This document shows positions 34,141-41,409 of a stretch of DNA of 64,000 bases, one piece after another. The position numbers and the translations under genes were made by a program. Origin of the DNA: Xylanibacter ruminicola Ga6B6. GTDB lineage: Bacteria > Bacteroidota > Bacteroidia > Bacteroidales > Bacteroidaceae. Where the stretch lies: the NCBI RefSeq assembly GCF_000687715.1, contig NZ_JHXD01000007.1, forward strand, positions 1 through 64,000, given 5' to 3'. The notes below the pieces were generated by a model. It had not been told where the DNA came from. It saw nothing but the letters and a program-made list of their open reading frames with translations, and did no database searches. Within the stretch, counting starts at the first letter, position 1. Each line of letters begins with the position of its first letter.

Positions 34141-34319
34141 TTCACTATTCATTTATTCACATGTACAGGAAGGTTTTTAGTTTTACCAAACTATATATTT
34201 ATATTATATAATTATATTATAATATAATTATATAATATATTATTAATACACAAGTACACCAATCAATAGCAGTTTTTATACTAAACTGTTCCTGTACATG
34301 TGAATAAATGAATAGTGAA
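34141..34319. mobile_element. MITE-like element with 31-bp terminal inverted repeats
   Basis: A 179-bp non-coding element. Its ends are perfect 31-bp inverted repeats (start TTCACTATTCATTTATTCAC at 34141; inverse at 34289-34319). TA is present at both outer borders, as expected for a TA target duplication of IS630/Tc1-mariner-type elements. The interior is almost pure AT and contains a perfect 40-bp palindrome at 34200-34239. There is no transposase. A single partial copy of the end sequence (ATTCATTTATTCACATGTAC) occurs at 39086. Alternatives are a replication origin or a large regulatory hairpin. Confidence 0.6.
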
Positions 34320-34340
34320 TAGTATTTATCACCTTAAAAA

Positions 34341-34372
34341 TTTGCACAGATCGCCAATATTTAGTATCTTTG
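34341..34372 (+). promoter_or_regulatory. Promoter of the 34420 gene
   Basis: TTTG (34341-34344), 20-bp spacer, TATCTTTG (34365-34372), directly outside the right end of the MITE-like element. Confidence 0.82.
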
Positions 34373-34419
34373 CAGCCCGACAAATAACAACCAATTAATT
34401 AAAAATTTATACTAATAAT

Positions 34420-35472
34420 ATGAACGAAGAAATTATTTCAAAAATTAAAAATGCTGTAGACACCCTAACAAGCCTTATAGCGCCTGATAGTCCAGTCATG
34501 TCAATCGTGCCAAATGCTGCGCATGAAATGTTACGCCACGCTGTTGGCGAAATAATGGCCATTCTCAAATCATCCGAGATGAGCAGTAACAGCGGTGGTA
34601 ACATCAACTACCAGGAACTATATGATTTGCTTAAACCTATATTTACCGATGATGCGGTTATAGAGGAATACAACAATTGGAAGAACGACCTTTGTCATCT
34701 TTCTACCGACGCTCTGAAGAGCAAGCGCATGCAAAAGATTATGAATGTATTGGAGCACGATATCATGAAGTATGATAAAGATGTTTTCAACTGGGAACTT
34801 GAAAAGGTAAACGAAGCCGAAATACTGCCATGGCTTTCGGTAAAGAGCTTAACCGATCAGCAAAAGCGGGAACTCGCCAAGCTAATCCGCCATCTCATCC
34901 GCGAAGGCGATATCGTGATGATCGATCGTCAGAGTTTCGGGAAATATGCATCCGACCATATGCAGCAGTTTTCCGATCAAGATGCCAAAGCTATGTTTGC
35001 ACTCGAGGCGACACTTGACATGGTTAATGCAGACCTTGTGGCACAGAATCCCAAACTACAAACCATTATCAACAAGTATCGCCCGCAGCCTAAACCGCTA
35101 AACAACTTTGCACCAGCCATCATCATCAAGAAAATACTCACCCAACCCGATGTGATGAAACTGGTAAGCGACACCAAGAAGTACACCACCCAGTGGATAG
35201 AGCAATTTATCGTCAAGCTGCTGGCATCAGATAAAGGCAAGAGCATCATCGTCGACTGGGCCAACACCAAGAAACGTATCAAGATTCCAGCCCTGGTGGC
35301 AGGCACACTAATAAGCGCAGGCGTTTTCAATTGCAGCAAACCAAAGTTGGCCCGCGCCATCCGCGTACAACACGACTTCACGGTAACAATCGACAGCTAC
35401 GCCACCTACATGGGCTGCAAAAAGGAGCAGCCCTACCTGGAGTGGGTACAAAACTACGTAAAATCCAATTAA
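34420..35472 (+). CDS. Uncharacterised accessory-island protein
   Basis: No family recognised. The 350-residue protein is predicted mainly helical and soluble, with no signal peptide. Residues 80-230 include many charged amphipathic helices; a hydrophobic helix (KIPALVAGTLISAGVFNC) lies at about 287-304 and could be membrane-associated. Codon use is more AT-rich in the first half than the housekeeping genes. It has its own promoter and a strong terminator, so it is monocistronic and sits between the MITE-like element and the antirepressor. A role in phage or plasmid interference is possible but there is no direct evidence. Confidence 0.6.
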   Translation: MNEEIISKIKNAVDTLTSLIAPDSPVMSIVPNAAHEMLRHAVGEIMAILKSSEMSSNSGGNINYQELYDLLKPIFTDDAVIEEYNNWKNDLCHLSTDALKSKRMQKIMNVLEHDIMKYDKDVFNWELEKVNEAEILPWLSVKSLTDQQKRELAKLIRHLIREGDIVMIDRQSFGKYASDHMQQFSDQDAKAMFALEATLDMVNADLVAQNPKLQTIINKYRPQPKPLNNFAPAIIIKKILTQPDVMKLVSDTKKYTTQWIEQFIVKLLASDKGKSIIVDWANTKKRIKIPALVAGTLISAGVFNCSKPKLARAIRVQHDFTVTIDSYATYMGCKKEQPYLEWVQNYVKSN

Positions 35473-35496
35473 CCGTATCCCAATTCTGTCCAACTG

Positions 35497-35525
35497 GCTT
35501 CTCCCGATTGGGGGAAGCTAATTTT
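35497..35525 (+). terminator. Terminator of the 34420 gene
   Basis: 9-bp stem GCTTCTCCC / GGGGGAAGC with a GATT loop, followed by TAATTTTTTG. Confidence 0.85.
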
Positions 35526-35606
35526 TTGTTTTTTCTGATACGGCGATAAACACACGCAAACCACAGCAATTCTACACGCCAACCAACTGACTGCCGCCAA
35601 AAAAGT

Positions 35607-35638
35607 TTTGGCAGTTGGATAGTTGGACTCTACTTTTG
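35607..35638 (+). promoter_or_regulatory. Promoter of the antirepressor-VirE operon
   Basis: TTTG (35607-35610), 20-bp spacer, TACTTTTG (35631-35638). An imperfect inverted repeat (GCCAAAA / TTTTGGC inner arms, 35596-35612) overlaps the -33 region and could be an operator. The leader is about 95 nt. Confidence 0.75.
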
Positions 35639-35738
35639 CACTCGCAATCCTATTGCAAGCGATCTCATACATGCTGATACAATATAGACCTACGGTTTTT
35701 CGGATGATACAGTTTGTTTTTCACCAATTTATATTTAT

Positions 35739-36431
35739 ATGAAACAGAAACGTTCATTATCAATGCCGATGGATGCGCAACGCATCACATCGCGCGAAAT
35801 CGCAAACATTACAGGTAAGCCACACAAAGATGTGCTGAAAGCCATCAGAGCGATGGAACCTGCATGGGAGAAGGAATGTGGGCGAAAATTTTCGCTCACA
35901 TCCGAAATGATCAGAATGCCACAAGGCGGCGTGCGAATGATACCGGTGTTTTCGCTCACCAAGACCGAGAGCCTCTTCGTAGCCACCAAGTTTAACGACG
36001 AGGCACGCGCCCGCCTGGTACTACGATGGGAACAGTTGGAGTTCGAACAGGCCATCAATGAGCATCTGTCGCACCAGCCGCAGCCTCATCTCCTTTTGGA
36101 AACCGAGCGCGACATTCTGCAACGCAGCGACGAGATTCGCCAAGAGCAGATTGCCACGCAGAACGCCCCGGCCGATGGATGTATGACCACCAAAGAACTG
36201 GCCGAATTGGTCGACATGTCGTTTGGTAAGTTAGCAAAGATCCTGGTAAAAGAGGGACTGCTGATATTCCGCGGCCACCACTACTACCTAAGCGAAAATT
36301 ACAGCGGCATGGGCCTGGCACAGGAGCGCGTGTACCAATATTACACGCTAAAAGGCGAGGTGCGCAAAACCACCTATCCCGTTTGGACCCGTCTGGGCTG
36401 CCAGAAGATTTTAGAACTTGTAGCAGAATGA
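35739..36431 (+). CDS. Rha-type phage antirepressor/regulator
   Basis: A 230-residue DNA-binding protein. Residues about 14-100 (ITSREIANITGKPHKDVLKA, then GVRMIPVFSLTKTESLFVAT) match the Rha/pRha phage regulatory domain, found in temperate phages and satellites. The C-terminal part (MTTKELAELVDMSFGKLAKI then LVKEGLLIFRG, about 145-175) has the winged-helix pattern of KilAC/antirepressor C-terminal domains. Two-domain Rha-KilAC proteins act in phage lysogeny or replication control. Its stop overlaps the next ATG (ATGA). It is the strongest single sign that the island is of phage origin. Confidence 0.82.
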   Translation: MKQKRSLSMPMDAQRITSREIANITGKPHKDVLKAIRAMEPAWEKECGRKFSLTSEMIRMPQGGVRMIPVFSLTKTESLFVATKFNDEARARLVLRWEQLEFEQAINEHLSHQPQPHLLLETERDILQRSDEIRQEQIATQNAPADGCMTTKELAELVDMSFGKLAKILVKEGLLIFRGHHYYLSENYSGMGLAQERVYQYYTLKGEVRKTTYPVWTRLGCQKILELVAE

Positions 36432-36712
36432 CATTAGAGTATTTAGAAATAACCGAAGACATGAAGAAGCTGAAGAAACAACACCGAAAGCAGGTGGCCG
36501 CCGTGCCACCTGCCCCACCCTTCAGTAAGATGCTGATGAACAGGCAGCACCTGAAGATTTTATTTGAACAGAACTCACGCCTCGTAACCATCTACCAGAA
36601 GTTCGAGGTAAACACTCTCAAGGATTTACGACAGAAACTATATCAACAAACAAGTGAAATTGACAAATGTTTAGTTATCAACAACAACTTACTGACTCGC
36701 GAACGCGACTGA
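36428..36712 (+). CDS. Small basic protein of the island, unknown
   Basis: A 94-residue ORF starting at the ATGA overlap with the antirepressor and running 46 bp into the next gene. It is basic and helical (MKKLKKQHRKQVAAVPPAPP, then FSKMLMNRQHLKILFEQ). The double overlap indicates tight translational coupling in one operon. No domain is recognised; a replication accessory or clamp-type role beside the primase-like protein is only a guess. Confidence 0.65.
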   Translation: MTLEYLEITEDMKKLKKQHRKQVAAVPPAPPFSKMLMNRQHLKILFEQNSRLVTIYQKFEVNTLKDLRQKLYQQTSEIDKCLVINNNLLTRERD

Positions 36713-39045
36713 TTACACCCGAGGTATTCTGGACCTACTGCCGCGCACCACGCACGGCAAAACTGGTGGCCGAAGCCCGACAGGCACTGGCCAACGGCGA
36801 CGAGAAGACCTACAGTCAGAAGAAGAAAAAGCTGGCGCTGATGATATTTGTAGGCACCTTTGAGGAATGGGAGAAGGAACTGGAGAACAAACGCACAGGC
36901 GAAAAGCGAAAGGAAACGGCGATGTGGCGCAGTCAGAGTCATGTACACCTGAACGGACTGGTGGTGGCCGACTACGACCATCTGAAGGGCGACGTTCGAA
37001 AGATTTGGGCCGAAGCCTACGAGCGCCTCTCGCCCGAAGACCAAGCCCGCATCGTGCTGGTTTACGTTACCCCATCAGGCCAAGGTTTGAAGCCCGTATT
37101 CACCGCCGATCCCGCCATCGGCAACCTCATCGACAACCAGCTCGACTTTTCGCGCAAGCTGGGGCTGCCCCTCGATGAATCATGCAAGGACGGTAGCCGA
37201 GGGGCCTTCATGACCACCGCCGATGACATTATTTATATTAACGAAGAAAAACTGTTTACCTATGAAGATGAAACATTTTCTGCGCGATTTGATGCTCTAT
37301 ATCGAGACGGTCAGTCGCAGGCTACGAAAGAGAATAAAATAGGCACGGATGACGCGGCTTTTTGTAAAAAAGACACGGCTGATAATACTTACGATGGCGT
37401 GCCGGTATCAGATATCATCAACAAGTATCTGGAGGGCGTGAACCTATCCAACAACCGTCATAACACTCTGGTCGACCTGGCCAGCAAGCTGCGCTATATC
37501 GTGGGGCGTAACGCCAAGAAGATTACCGAAGTGGTAATGACCCTGCCCTGGGTACAGGAGCTGGCACACGATGGCGAGGATGTGGAAGGCACGGTGCGTT
37601 CGGTGATGGACTTTAAGTTCTACGAGCATATGCCAAGCAAGTTGAGAAAAGCCATCGATCCGACAGAACAACAGGCCGACATCTATGATCAGTTGCCGCT
37701 GGATAAGTGGGCTGCCGAACTGCTCGAGATGTCCCAGTACTACCCCTGCATGAAGGAGTTGTTTGTTAACCTGCATCCACATAAACTGCCCGCAGTACTC
37801 TTCTCGTCGGGCGCCCTCTTCGGCACGCTGATGACCCGCGCGTGGTACCACTTCTGGTTCGACCCAAAGATTATACGCCGACTCAACTACTGCATCTTTA
37901 TCATTGGCGATCCTGGTGCGGGCAAGCACATGATCGAGGAGTTTTACCGCTTGATAGCCGACCCTATCATACAGGCCGACCAGTGCATGACCGATGCCCT
38001 GAATCGCTATAAGGAGAGCCGCACCGAGCGTACCACCAGCACCAAGGCACAGAAGGCCGAGGCGCTCAAGAAGCCCGAAGTAGGCATACGCGTTCACCCC
38101 GCCCGCACCGCCACCGGCGAGTTTATCCGCCACATGCTGGCAGCCAAGGAAATCATCCAAGGCCAGCCGCTGCAGCTGCACATGTTCTCGTTCGACTCGG
38201 AGTTGGACAACGTAAACAAGAACAACAAAGGTGGCGACTGGAAGGACCGCGAGATTATGGAGCTAAAGGCCTTCCATAACGAGGAGGACGGACAGATGTA
38301 CGCCAATCAGGAGAGCATCAGCGGCATGTTTAATGTGTACTGGAACTTCATCTACACCGGCACGCCCTACGCCCTGCATCGCAAGGTAAACCAGCGCAAC
38401 TTCGGTACCGGCATGAGTAGTCGACTGGCAGTTATCCCCCTGCCCGACCGCGGCAAAGCCAAGCGCCATCAGGAGGTGATTGAGGGTGCCGACGAAACGC
38501 TGAAGATGTGGGCCTACCGGTTGGATAAGGTGGCTGGCGAGATACCCATCGATGCACTGAACGACGAAACCTACGAGTGGCAGACCGAGCACATGGAGAT
38601 AGCCGAGTTTAACCACGACAAGGCCGACCGCATGCTGCTAAAGCGCATACCCTATTACGGCATCGGCATCACCCTGCCTTTTATCGTGATGCGCCATTGG
38701 GAGGAATGGGAACAGAACCGCACACTGACGATGGACGACATGGACCGCCGATTCTGCCGCATGGTGATGGAGATACAGTACCGCAGTCAGCAGTTCTTTT
38801 TCGGCGAGATGGCATTCCACTATTTTGCCGACCAGGACAAGGAGTTTGTGGTTCGTCGCCGCACCACCCGCTACGACGAGTGTTACCGCCAGTTACCCGA
38901 GCAGTTCAAGGCCAAGCACGTAATGGAGGTATTCGGTTGTTCGCAACCCACCGCCTCGCGTAACATCAGTCGCCTGAAGGCCGACGGCATCATCGAAGAC
39001 ATCGGCAACCACATCTATCGCAAAGTGCTTATAGAATTACCCTAA
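36667..39045 (+). CDS. VirE-N / DUF3987 primase-helicase-like protein
   Basis: A 792-residue protein in the arrangement of Bacteroidales VirE N-terminal plus DUF3987 proteins. Residues about 60-215 form the VirE-N (archaeo-eukaryotic primase-like) part (VHLNGLVVADYDHL, VTPSGQGLKPVF, GSRGAFMTTADD). Residues about 370-640 are a P-loop helicase-like domain with GDPGAGKH at 414-421, where the usual Ser/Thr after Lys is His, and a downstream FDSELDNVNKNNKGG. The last 60 residues form a winged helix (HVMEVFGCSQPTASRNISRL). It probably primes or drives replication of the parent element. Related proteins are common beside HU/smalltalk genes. Confidence 0.8.
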   Translation: MFSYQQQLTDSRTRLITPEVFWTYCRAPRTAKLVAEARQALANGDEKTYSQKKKKLALMIFVGTFEEWEKELENKRTGEKRKETAMWRSQSHVHLNGLVVADYDHLKGDVRKIWAEAYERLSPEDQARIVLVYVTPSGQGLKPVFTADPAIGNLIDNQLDFSRKLGLPLDESCKDGSRGAFMTTADDIIYINEEKLFTYEDETFSARFDALYRDGQSQATKENKIGTDDAAFCKKDTADNTYDGVPVSDIINKYLEGVNLSNNRHNTLVDLASKLRYIVGRNAKKITEVVMTLPWVQELAHDGEDVEGTVRSVMDFKFYEHMPSKLRKAIDPTEQQADIYDQLPLDKWAAELLEMSQYYPCMKELFVNLHPHKLPAVLFSSGALFGTLMTRAWYHFWFDPKIIRRLNYCIFIIGDPGAGKHMIEEFYRLIADPIIQADQCMTDALNRYKESRTERTTSTKAQKAEALKKPEVGIRVHPARTATGEFIRHMLAAKEIIQGQPLQLHMFSFDSELDNVNKNNKGGDWKDREIMELKAFHNEEDGQMYANQESISGMFNVYWNFIYTGTPYALHRKVNQRNFGTGMSSRLAVIPLPDRGKAKRHQEVIEGADETLKMWAYRLDKVAGEIPIDALNDETYEWQTEHMEIAEFNHDKADRMLLKRIPYYGIGITLPFIVMRHWEEWEQNRTLTMDDMDRRFCRMVMEIQYRSQQFFFGEMAFHYFADQDKEFVVRRRTTRYDECYRQLPEQFKAKHVMEVFGCSQPTASRNISRLKADGIIEDIGNHIYRKVLIELP

Positions 39046-39051
39046 ATGTTT

Positions 39052-39109
39052 CGCTCGGCTTTGCCGCTTGGCTTGTCCAAGAATTATTCATTTATTCACA
39101 TGTACAAGA
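39052..39109 (+). repeat. Dispersed hairpin repeat plus MITE-end sequence
   Basis: Positions 39052-39084 are the tamB repeat (32/33 identical, inverse orientation) with hairpins CGGC-TTT-GCCG and CTTGG-CTTGT-CCAAG. Positions 39086-39109 match the MITE-like element end (one mismatch in 24-25 bp). The two modules are fused here and fill the gap between the VirE stop and the lysin gene. An ORF reads through (MFRSALPLGLSKN...) in frame with the lysin. Confidence 0.75.
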
Positions 39110-39114
39110 ACATT

Positions 39115-39525
39115 ATGGAATCAAGAGGAATCAGAAATTGTAATCCACTTAACATCCGTCGCAGTAGCGACCAGTGGAAGGGCCTACGCGCCCAGCAGAC
39201 CGATGCAGCGTTCTGCCAGTTCAAACAGATGGAGTATGGTTGGCGTGCAGCTCTGGTGCTGCTAACCCGCACTTACTACCGCAAGTACCGCCTTTACACT
39301 ATCCGCAAGATAGTGCAGAAATGGGCCCCGACCACCGAGAACAACACCGAGGCGTACATAAATAATGTGGCCGCCAACACCGGCATAGGTCCCGACGACG
39401 ACCTGGGCGATCCGCAGCAGCACCCCGTCAACTGGCTACTCCTGGCCGCCGCCATGGCCATCCAGGAGAACGGTCCCAACTGTCGCGATCCCATCCCTCT
39501 GCTCCGCGCCTGGCGTATCGTTTAA
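39115..39525 (+). CDS. P5-type phage lysin/structural protein
   Basis: A 136-residue protein from the ATG at 39115 (MESRGIRNCNPLNIRRSSDQ). The pattern RGIRNxNPLNIR, AFCQFKQMEYGWRAA, IVQKWAPTTENNTEAYI and the terminal AMAIQENG is that of the small peptidoglycan-acting protein family annotated after phage PRD1 structural protein P5 in Bacteroidales. In-frame ATGs at 39100 and 39046 would add repeat-encoded residues and are less likely. Its stop overlaps the stop of the convergent PheC-like gene. It fits as the lysis or entry enzyme of the island. Confidence 0.72.
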   Translation: MESRGIRNCNPLNIRRSSDQWKGLRAQQTDAAFCQFKQMEYGWRAALVLLTRTYYRKYRLYTIRKIVQKWAPTTENNTEAYINNVAANTGIGPDDDLGDPQQHPVNWLLLAAAMAIQENGPNCRDPIPLLRAWRIV

Positions 39526-40361
39526 TAAGCATACACCAGGCCGTATTTATCGTGTAGCTGGCGCAGGGTGCCGTCGGCCTTCATCTGGTGGATAACGTCG
39601 TTCACCAGTTGCAGCAGGTCGTCCTGCCCCTGACGCATCAGCACACCTATCTCGCCATGAGTAAAGGGGGCATTCAATAGCGGGGCTGCCAGTCGGGTGT
39701 CGGTCTGTATATAATAAGGTGCCTCGGTAATCTCGGTTATCATCACATCGGCTTGTCCCTCGGCTATGAGCGATGGTATCTCCTCGTTCTTATCATGCAC
39801 AATAATGGTGGCATGAGTAAGATTCTGGTTGGCAAACTTCTCGTTCAGTCCGCCAGGGTTCACCATCACACGTACATCGGGCTTGTCGATATCAGCCAGC
39901 GACTGGTAGCGGTCGGCCTCGGATGCCCGGCACAGAATGGTTTTACCATTAGCCAGATAGCCATCGCTCATCAGCATGGTTTGTTTGCGGGCATCGGTGA
40001 TGGTGATGCCGCCAATGGCCAGATCGAATGCTTGCGGATTGGACGTAACATCGGTAGAAAGTGTAGGCCACGAGGTTGGCACAAACTGTATGTTTACGCC
40101 CAGGCGCTTGGCAATCTGACCTGCCACCTCGATACCGAATCCCCAGTAGGTGCCGTCGGCCTCGCGGAAGGTTAACGGACGATAATCGCCCGTAGTGCCA
40201 ATCAGGATGGTGCCACGCTCCTGAATACGGTTGATGGTGGGCTGGTTTACTATGATAGTATTATCCTTGCTTACCGTACACGAGGCAAACGATACCATAC
40301 TGCCTAACAATACGGCGCTAAGGAATAAAAGGATAAATCTTCGTACTTGTATTCTCATCAT
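39522..40361 (-). CDS. PheC-like periplasmic binding protein/dehydratase
   Basis: A 279-residue secreted protein with a lipobox-like signal (LLGSMVSFASC) and a PBP2-type binding fold. The sequence features GTTGDYRPLTF, VPTSWPTLSTDV, IAIGGITIT-like FDLAIGGITITDARKQ, VMVNPGGLNEKFANQNL and GQADVMITEITEA track periplasmic cyclohexadienyl dehydratase (PheC) closely, which makes phenylpyruvate from prephenate, though related amino-acid ABC binding proteins share the fold. No permease or ATPase genes are adjacent, which favours an enzyme or orphan sensor over a transporter. Its promoter box lies in repeat copy 1. Confidence 0.75.
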   Translation of the reverse strand: MMRIQVRRFILLFLSAVLLGSMVSFASCTVSKDNTIIVNQPTINRIQERGTILIGTTGDYRPLTFREADGTYWGFGIEVAGQIAKRLGVNIQFVPTSWPTLSTDVTSNPQAFDLAIGGITITDARKQTMLMSDGYLANGKTILCRASEADRYQSLADIDKPDVRVMVNPGGLNEKFANQNLTHATIIVHDKNEEIPSLIAEGQADVMITEITEAPYYIQTDTRLAAPLLNAPFTHGEIGVLMRQGQDDLLQLVNDVIHQMKADGTLRQLHDKYGLVYAY

Positions 40362-40386
40362 CTGGTATTAATGTTTTCATAATGCG

Positions 40387-40451
40387 CGGCAAATATAAAC
40401 AAAAAATCCCAAAGCCATACCATTTGGCCTTGGGATTTAACTTTTGTTGAA
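40387..40451 (-). repeat. Hairpin-promoter repeat, copy 1
   Basis: 65 bp, identical at 64 positions to copy 3 (41340-41404) in opposite orientation. It contains a 35-bp near-palindrome (AAATCCCAAGGCCA / TGGCTTTGGGATTT arms) followed by TTTTTTGTT and TATATTTG (40397-40390). The hairpin would terminate the MBL transcript; the TATATTTG box would drive the PheC-like gene, whose ATG is at 40361. Confidence 0.75.
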
Positions 40452-40463
40452 TTCTGTCTCTAA

Positions 40464-41210
40464 TTACAGAGTCATTACCCGTTTCATCTCAAGATTCTCG
40501 TAGCCCTCGGGACAGTGGGTTGAGAGATAAACGGTGGGATTCTGCTGGATAAACTCGCGTACACGATCGAGTGTGATGCGGGCAGCCTCGATATCCTCGA
40601 ACACGATACTTAGCTTATTGGCTTTCAAGGCTGCATCGCAATAAGTCACGTCGCCGTGCATCATATAATAAAGTCCATCGTTCTCAGCAATGATAATGCT
40701 GTTGCCCTTGGTGTGCCCCTTGGCCTCGATAAACCAAATGCCATCGGCCACTTTTTCGGCTCGTGGGAAGTTCTTGAACGATTCCTTGTATTCCGAACGG
40801 ATGATGTTTCCACCTTCTGGTAGTTTCATGGCGTCGGCATCCTCGGGCGAAATATACACCTTGGCATTGGGGAAATACTGGATGGCAGCCGAGTGGTCGG
40901 GATGCTTGTGCGTGATAAGAATCTTTGTTACCTGCTCAGGCTTGTAGCCCAACTCGGCAAAGGCCTCCATATAATCCTTCACTTTCTCGCCCATATAGAG
41001 TGGCGCGCCCAGTTTCTTCTCGGGTGCCTTAAAATCGTTCTGGAATCCAGTGTCAACCAGAATCACCTCGTTTCCAGTGCCAATCAAGAAGTTCTGCAAA
41101 CTGCTGCGGTAGATAATCTGTTCGTCTGTACCTTCCTTACCTTCACCGCCAAAGGCAAACTGCTGGTTCATAAAACCGCCATCGAACATGCGAATTGCTT
41201 TAATCTCCAT
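40464..41210 (-). CDS. Metallo-beta-lactamase-fold hydrolase
   Basis: A 248-residue cytosolic protein with the metal-binding HKHPDH motif (ITHKHPDHSAAIQYFP), an Asp/His in the later GHTKGNSIII and the terminal HCPEGYEN. Layout is close to N-acyl-homoserine lactonase-like members of the superfamily, but the substrate cannot be deduced. The start ATG at 41210 leaves a 35-nt leader after the TATATTTG box in repeat copy 2. Longer starts upstream fall into the leader. It is bracketed by the hairpin-promoter repeats. Confidence 0.82.
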   Translation of the reverse strand: MEIKAIRMFDGGFMNQQFAFGGEGKEGTDEQIIYRSSLQNFLIGTGNEVILVDTGFQNDFKAPEKKLGAPLYMGEKVKDYMEAFAELGYKPEQVTKILITHKHPDHSAAIQYFPNAKVYISPEDADAMKLPEGGNIIRSEYKESFKNFPRAEKVADGIWFIEAKGHTKGNSIIIAENDGLYYMMHGDVTYCDAALKANKLSIVFEDIEAARITLDRVREFIQQNPTVYLSTHCPEGYENLEMKRVMTL

Positions 41211-41249
41211 AATCGTACTTGTTTTGTTTGGGTTAGTAATAAATCTTCG

Positions 41250-41298
41250 CAAATATAAGAAAAAAATCCCAAAGCCATACCATTTGGCCTTGGGATTT
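41250..41298 (-). repeat. Hairpin-promoter repeat, copy 2
   Basis: The 35-bp near-palindrome (41264-41298) is identical to copy 1 and is followed by TTTTTTTCT and TATATTTG (41257-41250), which serves as -7 box for the MBL gene. Confidence 0.75.
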
Positions 41299-41339
41299 AT
41301 GATTTATTGTGTTATCACCCAGTTCGCTGAACGAATCAT

Positions 41340-41404
41340 TTCAACAAAAGTTAAATCCCAAGGCCAAATAGTATGGCTTTGGGATTTTTTGTTTATATTT
41401 GCCG
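41340..41404 (+). repeat. Hairpin-promoter repeat, copy 3
   Basis: Inverted relative to copies 1 and 2. The hairpin at 41353-41387 has one change in the loop (A for G). It is followed by TATATTTG (41394-41401), 8 bp before the ZIP ATG, so the ZIP leader is only a few nucleotides. No -33 TTG at the normal spacing. Confidence 0.75.
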
Positions 41405-41409
41405 GCGTT

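Noticed and set aside
40387..41404. Invertible promoter switch between the 65-bp inverted repeats
   Set aside because: The promoters lie in the repeats and face outward, so inversion would not switch the outer genes; no recombinase gene is nearby. Kept only as a side note on the repeat finding.
41188..41409. N-terminal extension of the ZIP protein by 74 residues
   Set aside because: It reads through the MBL leader and the repeat; family length and the promoter box support the ATG at 41410.
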